A DNA stretch of 59,397 nt from Erwinia typographi (GTDB taxonomy: Bacteria; Pseudomonadota; Gammaproteobacteria; Enterobacterales; Enterobacteriaceae): the NCBI RefSeq assembly GCF_000773975.1, contig NZ_JRUQ01000023.1, positions 1-59,397 of the forward strand. Direction: 5' to 3'. A program made the translations under genes and the position numbers. Shown piece after piece: positions 11,282-21,476 of the stretch. How positions within the stretch are numbered: the first letter of the stretch is position 1; each line of letters begins with the position of its first letter. The notes below the pieces were generated by a model. The model was not told the DNA's origin, made no database searches, and worked only from the letters and a program-made list of their open reading frames with translations.

Positions 11282-11731
11282 ATGCATTGCCCGTTCTGTT
11301 CTGCTGTGGATACCAAAGTGATTGATTCCCGCCTGGTAGGGGAAGGCACTTCGGTGCGCCGTCGCCGCCAGTGCCTGGTTTGTCATGAGCGTTTCACCAC
11401 CTTTGAAGTGGCCGAGCTGGTGATGCCTCGGGTGGTGAAGAGCAATGATGTGCGTGAACCCTTCAACGAAGACAAGCTGTGCAGCGGCTTAATGAAGGCG
11501 CTGGAGAAGCGTCCGGTCAGCTCCGACGATGTGGAAAACGCGATCAGCCATATTAAAAGCCAGCTTCGTTCGACCGGCGAGCGTGAAGTGCCCAGCAAGA
11601 TGATTGGCAACCTGGTGATGGATGAGCTGAAAAAGCTGGATAAGGTCGCCTATATCCGCTTTGCTTCGGTTTACCGCAGCTTTGAGGACATTCGTGAGTT
11701 TGGCGAAGAGATCGCCCGTTTACAGGACTGA
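11282..11731 (+). CDS. nrdR: Transcriptional repressor NrdR
   Basis: A 149-residue regulator that represses ribonucleotide reductase genes when dATP is high. It has an N-terminal zinc ribbon with C3, C6, C31 and C34 (CPFC ... CLVC) and an ATP-cone domain from about residue 49 ([16 protein letters not shown]). It is the first gene of the run nrdR-ribD-ribE-nusB-thiL-pgpA; ribD starts 3 bases after its stop. Confidence 0.97.
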   Translation: MHCPFCSAVDTKVIDSRLVGEGTSVRRRRQCLVCHERFTTFEVAELVMPRVVKSNDVREPFNEDKLCSGLMKALEKRPVSSDDVENAISHIKSQLRSTGEREVPSKMIGNLVMDELKKLDKVAYIRFASVYRSFEDIREFGEEIARLQD

Positions 11732-11734
11732 GCC

Positions 11735-12850
11735 ATGAGCGATGAAATCTGGATGGCGCGCGCCCTTGAGCTTGCCGCACGCGGCCGCTTTACCACCACG
11801 CCAAACCCAAACGTTGGCTGCGTGATAGTCCGCGACGGACAGATCGTCGGCGAGGGCTACCATTTCCGCGCCGGTGAGCCTCATGCCGAAGTCCATGCCC
11901 TGCGAATGGCGGGGGAGAAGGCGAAAGGGGCAACGGCTTATGTCACTCTTGAACCCTGTAGCCACCATGGACGTACGCCTCCCTGCTGCGATGCCCTGAT
12001 TACCGCAGGCGTCAGCCGGGTGGTAGCCGCCATGCAGGACCCCAATCCTGAAGTAGCCGGACGCGGACTGTACCGTTTGCAGCAGGCGGGCGTTGAGGTC
12101 AGTCATGGACTGATGATGCAGGACGCCGAAGCGCTTAATCGTGGCTTTCTCAAGCGGATGCGCACCGGTTTTCCGTGGGTACAACTCAAGATTGGCGCCT
12201 CTCTGGATGGTCGCACGGCAATGGCCAGCGGCGAGAGCCAGTGGATTACCTCGCCTGAAGCCCGTCGTGACGTGCAGCGCCTGCGCGCGCAGAGTTCCGC
12301 CATCCTCAGTACCAGCGCAACGGTGCTGGCGGACGATCCCACGCTGAACGTTCGCTGGCGGGATCTGCCGGTCAGCACGCAGGCTGTTTACGCCGAAGAG
12401 GATTTGCGCCAGCCGGTGCGCGTGATTATCGACGGTGCAAATCAGGTCACCCCAGCGCATCGCCTGATATCTCAGCCCGGCGAGATCTGGCTGGCGCGTC
12501 AGCAGGCAGACGGTCTGAGCTGGCCCAACAGCGTTGAGCAGTTCACCGTGCCACGCCATAACGGCCAGACTGACCTGGTATCGCTGATGATGCTGCTGGG
12601 ACGTCGGCAGATTAACAGCGTCTGGGTCGAGGCTGGCGCTAAGCTTGCTGGGGCGCTACTGGCCGCCGGGGTTGTCGACGAGCTGATTATTTATCTGGCG
12701 CCTAAATTACTGGGCGATAGCGCGCGCGGTTTGTGCCATTTACCCGGCATAGCACAACTGGCTGACGCGCCAGCTTTTGCCTTCAGCGATATTCGTCAGG
12801 TCGGGCCGGATTTGCGTCTTACGCTCACGCCCGGACAGAGTGCTGCGTAA
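11735..12850 (+). CDS. ribD: Bifunctional pyrimidine deaminase/reductase RibD
   Basis: RibD performs the second and third steps of riboflavin synthesis: deamination of the pyrimidine, then reduction of its ribosyl side chain. The N-terminal deaminase domain (about 1-145) has the zinc motif PHAEVHAL and EPCSHHGRTPPC. The C-terminal reductase domain (about 147-371) has LKIGASLDGRTA, SGESQWIT and WVEAGAKLAGAL. It is translationally close to nrdR and 78 bases before ribE. Confidence 0.97.
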   Translation: MSDEIWMARALELAARGRFTTTPNPNVGCVIVRDGQIVGEGYHFRAGEPHAEVHALRMAGEKAKGATAYVTLEPCSHHGRTPPCCDALITAGVSRVVAAMQDPNPEVAGRGLYRLQQAGVEVSHGLMMQDAEALNRGFLKRMRTGFPWVQLKIGASLDGRTAMASGESQWITSPEARRDVQRLRAQSSAILSTSATVLADDPTLNVRWRDLPVSTQAVYAEEDLRQPVRVIIDGANQVTPAHRLISQPGEIWLARQQADGLSWPNSVEQFTVPRHNGQTDLVSLMMLLGRRQINSVWVEAGAKLAGALLAAGVVDELIIYLAPKLLGDSARGLCHLPGIAQLADAPAFAFSDIRQVGPDLRLTLTPGQSAA

Positions 12851-12928
12851 AACCCAGAGCAGACCCCGAAAGAGTATGATAGAATCCGCCCCCCTGCGGG
12901 GCCATAACTGAACCCTGAAAGGAAGATT

Positions 12929-13399
12929 ATGAACGTTATTGAAGCTGCTGTTGCCACTCCTGACGCGCGCGTTGCTATCGTTATCGCCCGCTTCAACAAC
13001 TTTATCAACGACAGCCTGCTGAGCGGCGCACTCGATGCCTTAAAACGCATTGGCCAGGTGAAAGATGAAAACATCACCGTGGTTTGGGTGCCGGGCGCTT
13101 ATGAAATGCCAATGACCGCTCGCGCGCTGGCGAAAGCCGGTAAGCATGACGCCGTTGTCGCCCTGGGAACCGTTATTCGCGGCGGCACTGCCCACTTCGA
13201 ATATGTCGCTGGTGAAGCGAGTTCTGGCCTGGCCAGCGTGGCGATGAACAGCGATATTCCCGTTGCTTTTGGCGTCCTGACGACGGAAAACATCGAACAG
13301 GCCATCGAACGCGCCGGAACCAAAGCGGGCAACAAAGGTGCAGAAGCTGCGCTGACCGCACTTGAAATGATTAACGTATTGAAAGCCATCAAAGCCTGA
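12929..13399 (+). CDS. ribE: 6,7-dimethyl-8-ribityllumazine synthase
   Basis: Lumazine synthase (named RibH in many other species) joins the RibD product and dihydroxybutanone phosphate to make lumazine, the penultimate step to riboflavin. The 156-residue protein has the family core [23 protein letters not shown], and [18 protein letters not shown] with its catalytic His. I see no FMN riboswitch in the 78 bases before it. Confidence 0.97.
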   Translation: MNVIEAAVATPDARVAIVIARFNNFINDSLLSGALDALKRIGQVKDENITVVWVPGAYEMPMTARALAKAGKHDAVVALGTVIRGGTAHFEYVAGEASSGLASVAMNSDIPVAFGVLTTENIEQAIERAGTKAGNKGAEAALTALEMINVLKAIKA

Positions 13400-13415
13400 T
13401 TTTAAGGGGAATTTC

Positions 13416-13835
13416 GTGAAACCTGCTGCTCGTCGCCGCGCCCGTGAATGTGCTGTCCAGGCGCTTTACTCCTGGCAGTTGTCTAAAAACGACATCTCAG
13501 ATGTCGAATACCAGTTTCTGGCGGAGCAAGACGTCAAAGACGTTGATATCAGCTATTTCCGCGAGCTGCTGGGCGGCGTTGCAACCAACAGCGCGTATCT
13601 CGACGGCCTGATGAAGCCTTACCTGTCGCGCCAGCTCGAAGAGCTGGGCCAGGTGGAAAAGGCCATTCTGCGCATTTCGCTGTACGAGCTGAGCAAGCGT
13701 GCCGATGTTCCCTACAAGGTGGCCATCAATGAGGGCATTGAGCTGGCAAAAGTGTTCGGCGCCGAAGACAGCCACAAGTTTGTCAATGGCGTGCTGGATA
13801 AAGCCGCTCCGCATATTCGCCCCAACAAGAAGTAA
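13416..13835 (+). CDS. nusB: Transcription antitermination factor NusB
   Basis: A 139-residue all-helical RNA-binding protein that, with NusE (S10), binds boxA RNA and prevents premature termination in rRNA operons. The basic N-terminus [22 protein letters not shown] and the segment [12 protein letters not shown] are diagnostic. It starts 16 bases after ribE (GTG start, as GTGAAACCTGC) and is followed by a hairpin. Confidence 0.96.
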   Translation: MKPAARRRARECAVQALYSWQLSKNDISDVEYQFLAEQDVKDVDISYFRELLGGVATNSAYLDGLMKPYLSRQLEELGQVEKAILRISLYELSKRADVPYKVAINEGIELAKVFGAEDSHKFVNGVLDKAAPHIRPNKK

Positions 13836-13842
13836 TCCTCCC

Positions 13843-13870
13843 AGGCCGGTTTTCCGGCCTTCTTCATTTT
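13843..13870 (+). terminator. Hairpin between nusB and thiL
   Basis: AGGCCGG and CCGGCCT pair around TTTT, followed by a T/C-rich tail (TCTTCATTTT). It is a probable attenuating terminator within the operon, since thiL starts only 20 bases on. Confidence 0.7.
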
Positions 13871-13890
13871 CCAACCTCGGAACGCATTGT

Positions 13891-14868
13891 ATGGCATGTG
13901 GAGAATTTGAACTTATCGCGCGCTATTTTGACCGCGTGACAAGCTCCCGACGCGATGTGGAAAAGGGCATCGGCGACGACTGCGCGCTGCTGACGCTGCC
14001 CGAAAAACAGACCCTGGCCATCAGCACCGATACGCTGGTGGAAGGCGTTCATTTTCTGCGTGATATCCATCCAGCCGACCTTGGCTATAAAGCGCTGGCG
14101 GTAAACCTGAGCGATCTGGCCGCGATGGGTGCAGACCCGGCCTGGCTGACGCTGGCGCTGACGCTGCCCTCGGTTAACGAAGCCTGGCTGAAGGACTTCA
14201 GCGACAGCCTGTTCCAGCTGCTGGATTATTACGATATGCAGCTGATTGGCGGCGATACCACGCGCGGGCCGCTGAGCCTTACGCTGGGCATTCACGGCCT
14301 GGTGCCTCAGGGCCGGGCGCTGAAGCGTTCCGGCGCTCGCCCCGGCGACTGGATTTATGTCACCGGCACGCTGGGAGACAGCGCCGCAGGGCTGGCGCTG
14401 CTTCAGCACCGGATGAAGATCGGCGATCCGGTCGCCCATGAAGCCTTGCTCAAGCGCCATCTTCGCCCGATGCCGCGTATTTTACAGGGGCAGGCGCTGC
14501 GCGACCTGGCCAGTTCGGCTATCGACCTGTCTGACGGCCTGATTTCCGATTTGCGGCATATTCTTACTGCCAGCGACTGTGGGGCGCGCCTCAACCTGGA
14601 TGCGCTGCCGCTCTCAGAAGTCATGAAGCAGCACTTTGAGCCGGGACAGGCTATCCGTTGGGCGCTGGGCGGCGGCGAGGATTACGAGCTGTGCTTTACC
14701 GTGCCGGAGATAAACCGTGGCGCGCTTGACGTGGCGCTGGGGCATTACGGCGTGCCGTTTACCTGTGTTGGGCAAATTGCGCCGCAGTCGGAGGGAATGG
14801 TTCTGCTGCAGGATGGCAAGCCGGTGGATTTCAGCCTGAAAGGATTTGATCATTTTGACGCGCGATAA
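13891..14868 (+). CDS. thiL: Thiamine-monophosphate kinase
   Basis: ThiL phosphorylates thiamine phosphate to the active cofactor thiamine diphosphate. It is 325 residues, as in E. coli, with the PurM/ThiL-type metal and ATP motifs [37 protein letters not shown] and DLSDGL. The frame is open upstream inside nusB, but the ATG at 13891 gives the family start MACGEFELI. Its last 23 bases overlap pgpA. Confidence 0.96.
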   Translation: MACGEFELIARYFDRVTSSRRDVEKGIGDDCALLTLPEKQTLAISTDTLVEGVHFLRDIHPADLGYKALAVNLSDLAAMGADPAWLTLALTLPSVNEAWLKDFSDSLFQLLDYYDMQLIGGDTTRGPLSLTLGIHGLVPQGRALKRSGARPGDWIYVTGTLGDSAAGLALLQHRMKIGDPVAHEALLKRHLRPMPRILQGQALRDLASSAIDLSDGLISDLRHILTASDCGARLNLDALPLSEVMKQHFEPGQAIRWALGGGEDYELCFTVPEINRGALDVALGHYGVPFTCVGQIAPQSEGMVLLQDGKPVDFSLKGFDHFDAR

Positions 14869-15352
14869 AGACGTGGCGAAAAGTCGCCTGAAAATGAGTA
14901 ACCCGTGGCACCTGCTGGCGACGGGGTTTGGCAGTGGCTTAAGCCCGTACGTGCCTGGCACCATGGGATCGCTCGCGGCCATTCCTTTCTGGTATCTGAT
15001 GACCTTTTTGCCGCAGGATATCTACTCTCTGCTGGTGATGTTTGGCATCTGTATCGGCGTCTATCTTTGTCACCGTACGGCGAAGGATATGGGCGTGCAC
15101 GATCACGGCAGCATCGTCTGGGATGAGTTTATTGGGATGTGGATCACGCTAATGGCGATCCCGGTTAACAGCTGGCAGTGGGTTTTGTCAGGGTTTGTGA
15201 TCTTCCGTATTCTGGATATGTGGAAGCCCTGGCCGATCCGCTGGTTCGATCGCAACGTGCATGGCGGGATGGGAATTATGGTCGATGATATTATCGCCGG
15301 AATAATTTCCGCTGGCATCCTTTATTATGTCGGGCATCATATAGTGTTTTAA
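14846..15352 (+). CDS. pgpA: Phosphatidylglycerophosphatase A
   Basis: An inner-membrane phosphatase that converts phosphatidylglycerophosphate to phosphatidylglycerol. The 168-residue protein matches E. coli PgpA ([45 protein letters not shown] with its acidic metal site). The start is a TTG at 14846 inside thiL, preceded by AAGGA; the conserved second residues support it over the internal ATG of RLKMSNP. In E. coli yajO follows before dxs; here an AT-rich segment with a small peptide gene takes that place. Confidence 0.93.
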   Translation: MIILTRDKDVAKSRLKMSNPWHLLATGFGSGLSPYVPGTMGSLAAIPFWYLMTFLPQDIYSLLVMFGICIGVYLCHRTAKDMGVHDHGSIVWDEFIGMWITLMAIPVNSWQWVLSGFVIFRILDMWKPWPIRWFDRNVHGGMGIMVDDIIAGIISAGILYYVGHHIVF

Positions 15353-15449
15353 AAATGATTTTTGTATTTAATAATAAATGTGGCGTGTTTTTATAATTAA
15401 TGTCCTGAGTTTTTATGCTGCGCTTTCATCATTTTTAGGATAAGAGAAA

Positions 15450-15485
15450 TCACTCAGGTAATGTATAAGACCATTTCCTGAGTGA
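15450..15485 (-). terminator. Hairpin downstream of the double-glycine peptide gene
   Basis: TCACTCAGG and CCTGAGTGA form a perfect 9-bp stem, extended inward by AATG/CATT with small mismatches. Read on the minus strand it lies 13 bases after the peptide gene's stop and is followed by TTTCTCTT, so it is a plausible terminator for that gene. Confidence 0.65.
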
Positions 15486-15497
15486 ATAAATTAACGA

Positions 15498-15767
15498 TTA
15501 ACCAGTATAATCCATGATATTGTTAAAGAACTGTTCAACTTGATCCGAGGTGTGAGTTGCCCCGTAAAGTGCGCCGCCAGTCCCTCCAACCAGCAGGCCC
15601 AGACCAACGCCGATAAGCTGTCCGATACCAAAGTTCAGAATGCTGAGACCGCCCCATTTTCCGCCAATAAATGCAAAGGTGGTCGCACCGATCACTGCCC
15701 CTTCATACATCTCCTGCAGGCCCGCACCGGAAACAGCATTGATTTCATTTACGGATAATTTTTTCAT
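15498..15767 (-). CDS. Orphan double-glycine-leader peptide, bacteriocin/microcin-like
   Basis: An 89-residue peptide precursor. The first 15 residues, MKKLSVNEINAVSGA, fit the double-glycine leader of class II bacteriocins and colicin-V-type microcins (Leu-x-x-x-Glu-Ile/Leu-x-x-Val-Ser-Gly-Gly/Ala), with cleavage predicted after G14-A15. The mature part is glycine-rich and hydrophobic (FGIGQLIGVGLGLLVGGTGGALYGA), as in pore-forming microcins, and ends with an acidic tail. A clear AAGGA site precedes the ATG. The gene lies in an AT-rich island between pgpA and dxs. No peptidase-ABC exporter and no evident immunity gene is beside it, so processing would need a transporter elsewhere, or the gene may be a relic. 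Function is inferred from the leader and composition only. Confidence 0.7.
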   Translation of the reverse strand: MKKLSVNEINAVSGAGLQEMYEGAVIGATTFAFIGGKWGGLSILNFGIGQLIGVGLGLLVGGTGGALYGATHTSDQVEQFFNNIMDYTG

Positions 15768-16087
15768 CTTAATTTTCCTTAATTTAAGCTGATTTAAATA
15801 TTTTACTGAAGCAACATGCTTCGGGTGAGAATTATAAGTAGATCAAATTTAAAATCTATAGAACTTTATCTAAATATTGCTGGTAACGTAATGGTAATAA
15901 TGAGGTGGAGTGAGCAAAACGTTATATCTTTATAAGAAGAATGGTGCGAATTATATCCGTTTTTTTAAGATGCTTATCTGAGTGCGACAACGACGAGACC
16001 GAATCGCCTGTTACCAAAAGAAGGGAGAAACACAATGTCCTCAGGCGCGAAAAAATGTCTTTTCCCGCGTCTGAGAACAAAGGAAGG
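15768..16087. other. AT-rich spacer between the peptide gene and dxs
   Basis: A 320-base segment with low GC content compared with dxs and pgpA. I see no convincing gene on either strand. It should contain the minus-strand promoter of the peptide gene, and it holds the hairpin that follows dxs (16040-16075). Confidence 0.5.
16040..16075 (-). terminator. Hairpin downstream of dxs
   Basis: CTCAGGCGCG and CGCGTCTGAG pair over 10 bp (one G-T) around a 16-base loop that carries an A run on the plus strand. It lies 13 bases beyond the dxs stop and probably ends the xseB-ispA-dxs transcript. Confidence 0.6.
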
Positions 16088-17953
16088 TTACTGTGCCAGC
16101 CAGCGGCTGATTTGCTGAGCTATGCCAGCAGCATCCAGCTGATAGTCATGGCGGATCTCATCCTGAGTACCCTGAGGAATAAACTCGTCCGGCAGACCGA
16201 GTGTCAGCACCGGAGTCAGCAGGCGTTTCGCCATCAGCAGCTCAATGACGCCGCTGCCCGCGCCGCCCTTGATTGCCCCTTCTTCCAGCGTAATCAGCGC
16301 TTCATGGCTGGCGGCCAGCTCGACAATCAGCGTCTCATCCAGCGGCTTAACGAAGCGCATATCGACCAGCGTTGCGTTGAGTTGTTCAGCAACCGCTGCG
16401 GCTTCAGGCAGTAAAGTACCGAAGTTGAGGATCGCCAGCTTTTCCCCTTCACGTTTTATCAGGCCTTTGCCCAGTGGAAGAGAGGAGAGTGGCTGTAGCG
16501 CCACGCCGGTTCCCGTGCCGCGTGGGTAGCGCACCGCGCTTGGTCCCCGCGAGTAGTGATAGCCGGTATAAAGCATCTGGCGGCATTCGTTTTCATCGCT
16601 GGGCGTCATGATCACCATATTCGGGATGCAGCGAAGGAATGAAATATCAAAAGCGCCCTGGTGAGTTTGCCCGTCTGCGCCCACAATACCGCCGCGATCG
16701 ATAGCGAAAAGCACCGGCAGTTTCTGGATGGCGACGTCGTGGATCAGCTGATCGTAGGCGCGCTGGAGAAAGGTAGAGTAGATAGCGACGACCGGCTTAT
16801 AGCCGCCAATCGCCAGGCCTGCGGCAAATGTCACCGCGTGCTGTTCAGCGATCGCCACGTCGAAATACTGCGCCGGATAATCGCGGGAGAAACTGACCAT
16901 GCCAGATCCTTCGCGCATAGCAGGCGTGACCGCCATCAGCTTGCCGTCATCCGCAGCGGTTTCGCTCAGCCACTGGCCGAAGATCTTAGAGTAGCTCGGC
17001 AGCCCTTCGGCGGCTTTTGGCAGCAGGCCGCTGGCCGGATCGAACTTTGGCACCGCATGCCAGGTGATGGGATCTTTTTCCGCCGGGGCGTAGCCCTTGC
17101 CTTTTTTGGTCATGATATGCAGGAACTGCGGGCCTTTCAGGTCGCGCATGTTTTTCAGCGTCTGCACCAGCGACAGCACATCGTGACCGTCAACCGGACC
17201 AATATAGTTAAAGCCCAGTTCCTCAAACAGCGTGCCCGGCACCACCATGCCTTTCAGGTGCTCTTCGGTGCGCTTCACCAGCTCTTTGATCGGCGGCAGG
17301 CCGCCCAGCACCTTTTTCCCCCCCTCACGCAGGCGCGAATAGGTTTTACCGGACAGGATCTGCGCCAGCCGATTATTCAACGCGCCGACGTTTTCGGAAA
17401 TCGACATTTCGTTGTCATTCAGCACCACCAGCATATCGGATTTAATATCCCCGGCGTGGTTCATGGCTTCAAAGGCCATCCCGGCGGTGATTGCACCATC
17501 GCCGATGACGCAGGCCGTACGGCGGCCTTTCCCTTCTTTCTCAGCGGCCACGGCCATCCCAAGCCCGGCGCTGATCGAGGTGGAGGAGTGGCCCACGTTC
17601 AGCACGTCAAACTCGCTCTCATCGCGCCAGGGGAAAGGGTGCAGGCCATTTTTCTGACGGATCGTGCCGATGCGGTCACGGCGCCCGGTCAGGATCTTAT
17701 GCGGATACGCCTGATGACCAACATCCCACACCAGGCGATCAAACGGCGTGTTGTAAACATAATGCAGCGCGACGGTCAGTTCCACCACGCCCAGCCCGGA
17801 GGCAAAGTGGCCGCTGGAGCGGCTTACGCTGTCGAGTAAATACTGGCGTAGCTCATCACAAAGTTTTGGCAGGCTCTCTTTGGGAAGCGAACGTAATTCT
17901 TGTACCGTGCTGGCCAACGCCAGCGTCGGATATTTTGCAGTATCAAAACTCAT
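16088..17953 (-). CDS. dxs: 1-deoxy-D-xylulose-5-phosphate synthase
   Basis: A TPP-dependent enzyme that condenses pyruvate and glyceraldehyde 3-phosphate to DXP, the entry to the MEP isoprenoid route and also a precursor for thiamine and pyridoxal. The 621-residue protein has the TPP motif [15 protein letters not shown] ... [13 protein letters not shown] and the transketolase-type segments [18 protein letters not shown] and [10 protein letters not shown]. The frame is open 12 codons upstream into the ispA end, but the ATG at 17953 gives the conserved [13 protein letters not shown]. It is last in the operon xseB-ispA-dxs, 19 bases after ispA. Confidence 0.97.
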   Translation of the reverse strand: MSFDTAKYPTLALASTVQELRSLPKESLPKLCDELRQYLLDSVSRSSGHFASGLGVVELTVALHYVYNTPFDRLVWDVGHQAYPHKILTGRRDRIGTIRQKNGLHPFPWRDESEFDVLNVGHSSTSISAGLGMAVAAEKEGKGRRTACVIGDGAITAGMAFEAMNHAGDIKSDMLVVLNDNEMSISENVGALNNRLAQILSGKTYSRLREGGKKVLGGLPPIKELVKRTEEHLKGMVVPGTLFEELGFNYIGPVDGHDVLSLVQTLKNMRDLKGPQFLHIMTKKGKGYAPAEKDPITWHAVPKFDPASGLLPKAAEGLPSYSKIFGQWLSETAADDGKLMAVTPAMREGSGMVSFSRDYPAQYFDVAIAEQHAVTFAAGLAIGGYKPVVAIYSTFLQRAYDQLIHDVAIQKLPVLFAIDRGGIVGADGQTHQGAFDISFLRCIPNMVIMTPSDENECRQMLYTGYHYSRGPSAVRYPRGTGTGVALQPLSSLPLGKGLIKREGEKLAILNFGTLLPEAAAVAEQLNATLVDMRFVKPLDETLIVELAASHEALITLEEGAIKGGAGSGVIELLMAKRLLTPVLTLGLPDEFIPQGTQDEIRHDYQLDAAGIAQQISRWLAQ

Positions 17954-17972
17954 CAGAGACTCATTGTGGAAG

Positions 17973-18872
17973 TTATTTATTGCGTTCAATTATGTAACTT
18001 GCCAGCAGCTGTAGTGATGTTGTTGTAAAAGATTGCGCTGCAAGCGTTTCTAATGCGCTGAGCGACTCCTGATAGAGCTCCCACGCTTTAGCCCGCGCAC
18101 CGTCAAGCCCCATCAGAGCCGGGTAAGTACTTTTGCCTAAATCCTGATCGGCTCCCTGCCGTTTGCCGATGATGGCGGTATCACCTACCACATCCAGAAT
18201 ATCGTCCTGCACCTGGAACGCCAGCCCTATCGCATTGGCATAGCGGTCCAGCTCGGGCAGCGCCGCACGCCCTCGCTCCCCGGCAGCCAGCGCGCCCAGC
18301 CTCACGGCCGAGCGAATTAATGCGCCGGTTTTATGGCGGTGAACCCTTTCCAGATCGGTCAGGTTCACCTGCTGGCCCTCGGCAGCCAGATCCAGAGCCT
18401 GCCCGCCGCACATGCCCGCCACGCCGCTGGCCTGAGCCAGCTCGGAGATCATCGCCAGGCGGAATTCTGCGCTGACGCCCGGCATTGGCGTGTCGGCGAG
18501 AATCGAGAAGGCCAGCGTCTGGAGCGCGTCACCGGCTAAAATTGCCGTATCTTCGCCAAACTTAATGTGGCAGGTCGGCTGACCCCGTCGCAGGCTGTCA
18601 TTATCCATCGCGGGCAGATCGTCATGGATCAGCGAATAAGCATGAATACATTCAACCGCTGCCGCTGGGGCATCTAAGGCTGCGCTTTCTGCCTGGAGCA
18701 TTTCGCCGGTCGCGTAGACCAGAAAGGGGCGCAGTCGCTTACCGCCTAATAATGCGCCATACTCCATAGCATTCACCAGCGGGGAATTCTGAAACGGCAG
18801 CGGCGCGATAAAACGTTGTAAAGCCCGGTTCACCCGCGCGTGGTGCGCAGTCAGGAGGGTGCTAAAATCCAT
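17973..18872 (-). CDS. ispA: Farnesyl diphosphate synthase
   Basis: A prenyltransferase that condenses IPP with DMAPP and GPP to farnesyl diphosphate, the precursor of undecaprenyl lipids and quinones. The 299-residue protein has the first aspartate-rich motif DDLPAMDND and the second DDILD with QVQ before it. Its ATG overlaps the xseB TGA by one base, which suggests translational coupling. Confidence 0.97.
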   Translation of the reverse strand: MDFSTLLTAHHARVNRALQRFIAPLPFQNSPLVNAMEYGALLGGKRLRPFLVYATGEMLQAESAALDAPAAAVECIHAYSLIHDDLPAMDNDSLRRGQPTCHIKFGEDTAILAGDALQTLAFSILADTPMPGVSAEFRLAMISELAQASGVAGMCGGQALDLAAEGQQVNLTDLERVHRHKTGALIRSAVRLGALAAGERGRAALPELDRYANAIGLAFQVQDDILDVVGDTAIIGKRQGADQDLGKSTYPALMGLDGARAKAWELYQESLSALETLAAQSFTTTSLQLLASYIIERNK

Positions 18873-19114
18873 CAGTCATTTTCCGGCGTGTAGGGCTTCA
18901 AATCGGCATTTTTATCTTCGCTGAGCAGGATCTGCACGCGCTGCTCCGCCTGCTGTAGCTTCTGCTGGCCGGTCCGCGCCAGCTGTACGCCGCGTTCAAA
19001 TTCATTGAGCGCCTCTTCAAGCGGCAGGTCGCCACTTTCCAGACGGGAGACTATCTGCTCCAACTGCTGCAGGGAGGTTTCGAAGCTGGCTGGCTGTTCG
19101 GCTTTTTTCGGCAT
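18872..19114 (-). CDS. xseB: Exodeoxyribonuclease VII small subunit
   Basis: An 80-residue helical subunit that assembles with XseA into the single-strand-specific exonuclease VII. The signature [26 protein letters not shown] is diagnostic. First gene of the xseB-ispA-dxs operon, divergent from thiI across 219 bases. Confidence 0.96.
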   Translation of the reverse strand: MPKKAEQPASFETSLQQLEQIVSRLESGDLPLEEALNEFERGVQLARTGQQKLQQAEQRVQILLSEDKNADLKPYTPEND

Positions 19115-19333
19115 AGTGGCATTCTGCTCGGTCTTTTTTTTACGGATAAGTTGCTCATGGTAGCCGACTCGAAATGATTAGCAAAATAATGATGCTGCTC
19201 ACGCGCCAGCAGACGGATGTGATAGACTTAAATGCTGGATGTAAAGGGCCGCAGGCTGCTTTGCGATACGATGATTTTACCAGCTAAGTGCGTTTCATTT
19301 TAGCACTTAATTGCTCAACGAACCCATGCCACC

Positions 19334-20782
19334 ATGAAGTTTATCATTAAGCTGTTCCCCGAAATTACCATCAAAAGTCAGACCGTTCGCCTGCGTTTTA
19401 TCAAAATCCTGACGACGAACATCCGCAACGTACTCAAGGACAGCGATGAGACGCTGGCCGTAGTCCGCCACTGGGACCATATCGAACTGCGTTCAAAAGA
19501 CGAAAGCAAGCGCGCGGTGATTGTCGACGAGTTGCAGCGTATTCCCGGTATCCACCATGTGCTGGCGGTGGAAGATCGGGCTTATACCGATATTCACCAC
19601 ATCTTTGAGCAGACGCTGGAGCTGAACCGCGAACGTATCGCAGGGAAAACCTTTGCCGTGCGCGTGAAGCGTCGCGGTAAGCATGATTTCAGCTCGCAGG
19701 ACGTTGAACGCTACGTTGGCGGCGGGCTGAACCAGCACGTCGAGAGCGCCCAGGTGAAGCTGAACCACCCTGAGGTGACGGTGAATCTGGAGATTGAAGA
19801 CGACCGCCTGCTGCTGGTCACCGGGCGTCATGAAGGCATTGGCGGCTTCCCTATCGGCACCCAGGAAGACGTGCTGTCGCTGATCTCTGGCGGTTTTGAC
19901 TCCGGCGTCTCCAGCTATATGCTGATGCGTCGCGGCTGCCGCGTGCACTATTGCTTCTTTAACCTGGGCGGCGCGGCGCATGAGATCGGCGTCCGTCAGG
20001 TGGCGCATTACCTGTGGAACCGCTTTGGGCGTTCGCATAAGGTGCGTTTTGTGGCGATCAACTTTGAGCCGGTGGTGGGGGAGATCCTGGAAAAAGTTGA
20101 AGACGGGCAGATGGGCGTCGTGCTGAAACGCATGATGGTACGCGCCGCGTCAAAAATCGCCGAGCGTTACGATGTGCAGGCGCTGGTGACCGGCGAAGCG
20201 CTGGGCCAGGTGTCCAGCCAGACGCTGACCAACCTGAGGCTGATTGATAATGCCAGCGATACGCTGATCCTGCGTCCGCTGATTTCCCATGATAAAGAGC
20301 ACATCATCAATCTGGCGCGCCATATCGGTACGGAAGATTTTGCCCGCACCATGCCTGAATACTGTGGCGTGATCTCCAAAAGTCCCACCGTAAAAGCGGT
20401 CAAGGCGAAGATCGAGGCGGAAGAGCAGAACTTCGATTTTGCCATCCTCGATCGGATGGTGGCGGAAGCGACCAACGTCGATATTCGCAGAATTGCGGAG
20501 GATACCCAGCAGGAAGTGGTCGAAGTAGAAACGGTCGTTTCGTTTGGCCCTGACGATGTGGTGCTGGATATCCGTTCGCCGGATGAGCAGGACGATCGCC
20601 CGCTGGAGCTGGAAGAGGTTGAAGTGAAAGGGCTGCCGTTCTACAAGCTCAGCACCCAGTTTGCTGACCTCGATCAGAGCAAAACCTGGCTGCTGTACTG
20701 CGAGCGCGGCGTGATGAGCCGTTTACAGGCGCTGTATCTGCATGAGCAGGGGTTTAAAAATGTGAAGGTTTACCGGCCCTGA
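19334..20782 (+). CDS. thiI: tRNA 4-thiouridine synthase / thiamine sulfur carrier ThiI
   Basis: ThiI adds sulfur to U8 of tRNA and to ThiS for thiazole synthesis. The 482-residue protein has an N-terminal ferredoxin-like/THUMP region (about 1-165), an adenylating PP-loop SGGFDS at 185-190, and a C-terminal rhodanese domain. The redox pair C344 (MPEYCG) and C456 (LLYCERG) that carries persulfide sulfur is intact. Confidence 0.97.
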   Translation: MKFIIKLFPEITIKSQTVRLRFIKILTTNIRNVLKDSDETLAVVRHWDHIELRSKDESKRAVIVDELQRIPGIHHVLAVEDRAYTDIHHIFEQTLELNRERIAGKTFAVRVKRRGKHDFSSQDVERYVGGGLNQHVESAQVKLNHPEVTVNLEIEDDRLLLVTGRHEGIGGFPIGTQEDVLSLISGGFDSGVSSYMLMRRGCRVHYCFFNLGGAAHEIGVRQVAHYLWNRFGRSHKVRFVAINFEPVVGEILEKVEDGQMGVVLKRMMVRAASKIAERYDVQALVTGEALGQVSSQTLTNLRLIDNASDTLILRPLISHDKEHIINLARHIGTEDFARTMPEYCGVISKSPTVKAVKAKIEAEEQNFDFAILDRMVAEATNVDIRRIAEDTQQEVVEVETVVSFGPDDVVLDIRSPDEQDDRPLELEEVEVKGLPFYKLSTQFADLDQSKTWLLYCERGVMSRLQALYLHEQGFKNVKVYRP

Positions 20783-20786
20783 ATGA

Positions 20787-20848
20787 TGAGGATGAGCCTT
20801 TTCATCCTCACTCAGCCTTACCTCTGCCAGCGAAACGTCCGCTGGCAG
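20787..20848. terminator. Two hairpins between convergent thiI and yajL
   Basis: The first stem is TGAGGATGA/TCATCCTCA (20787-20810), 4 bases after the thiI stop. The second is CTGCCAGCG/CGCTGGCAG (20824-20848), towards yajL. Neither has a long T tract. Together they probably end or protect the two converging transcripts. Confidence 0.5.
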
Positions 20849-20870
20849 GCTTACAGTTCTTCCATCCCTG

Positions 20871-21476
20871 TTATTCGATCCACTCGCGGTAATCAAAAAT
20901 ACCCGCCGCTACCACCAGTTGGCTGGCGACCTCATGCGCTTTCTCTTTCCCCACCAGCAGGTCAATCAGCTTCAGGGCAAAATCGATAGCCGTCCCCGGT
21001 CCCTGGCTGGTCAGCAGATTGACCCGTGGGTCCCAAACCACGCGCTTATCCATCCACTTCTCTTCGGGTATAGTCTCTTTGAGTCCCGGAAAACCGGTCA
21101 TATTTCCCACTGGAAACAGGTTATGGGGGACCAGAACGGTGCCAGCTGCAGCACAAATCGCCGCCACGATGCGGCCGGAGAGGTGAAACTGGCGCACGGT
21201 TTCTACCAGCAGCGGGCTGTCACGGAAGGCTTCAGCCCCTTTTAATCCGCCGGGCAGGACGATAGCGGCAAACTCATGGTCCGCCACCTCAACCAGCGGC
21301 GCATCAGCCAGCAGGCGCACGCCTCTTGAACAACGAATTTCCGTACTGCCGTCATCCGTTACGCTGGCGGTAGTGACGTTTAAGCCGCTGCGCACCAGAA
21401 GGTCGATTGTGGTGACCGCCTCCGTTTCCTCACTGCCAGGTGCCAGGCAAACCAGTACCGATGCGTTCGCGCTCAT
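20871..21476 (-). CDS. yajL: DJ-1/PfpI family protein deglycase/chaperone YajL
   Basis: A 201-residue oxidative-stress protein of the DJ-1 superfamily, linked to repair of glycated or thiol-oxidised proteins. It has the acidic Glu of PGSEETEA and the nucleophile-elbow cysteine in AAICAAAGT. The elbow differs slightly from E. coli (ICAAPA). Its start overlaps the end of panE by 47 bases, so the two are co-transcribed. Confidence 0.94.
   Translation of the reverse strand: MSANASVLVCLAPGSEETEAVTTIDLLVRSGLNVTTASVTDDGSTEIRCSRGVRLLADAPLVEVADHEFAAIVLPGGLKGAEAFRDSPLLVETVRQFHLSGRIVAAICAAAGTVLVPHNLFPVGNMTGFPGLKETIPEEKWMDKRVVWDPRVNLLTSQGPGTAIDFALKLIDLLVGKEKAHEVASQLVVAAGIFDYREWIE

Noticed and set aside
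12851..12928. Possible FMN riboswitch before ribE
   Set aside because: The gap is 78 bases and lacks the conserved RFN-element blocks; it is too short for the motif.
16035..16120. A short plus-strand frame starting ATGTCCTCAGG after the dxs end
   Set aside because: Only 27 codons, and it lies in the terminator hairpin and the dxs 3' end.
16661..17839. A 392-codon open frame antisense to dxs
   Set aside because: It lies wholly within dxs, which is certain by similarity. The translation is rich in His/Arg/Gln with no recognisable domain, typical of a GC-rich gene read backwards.
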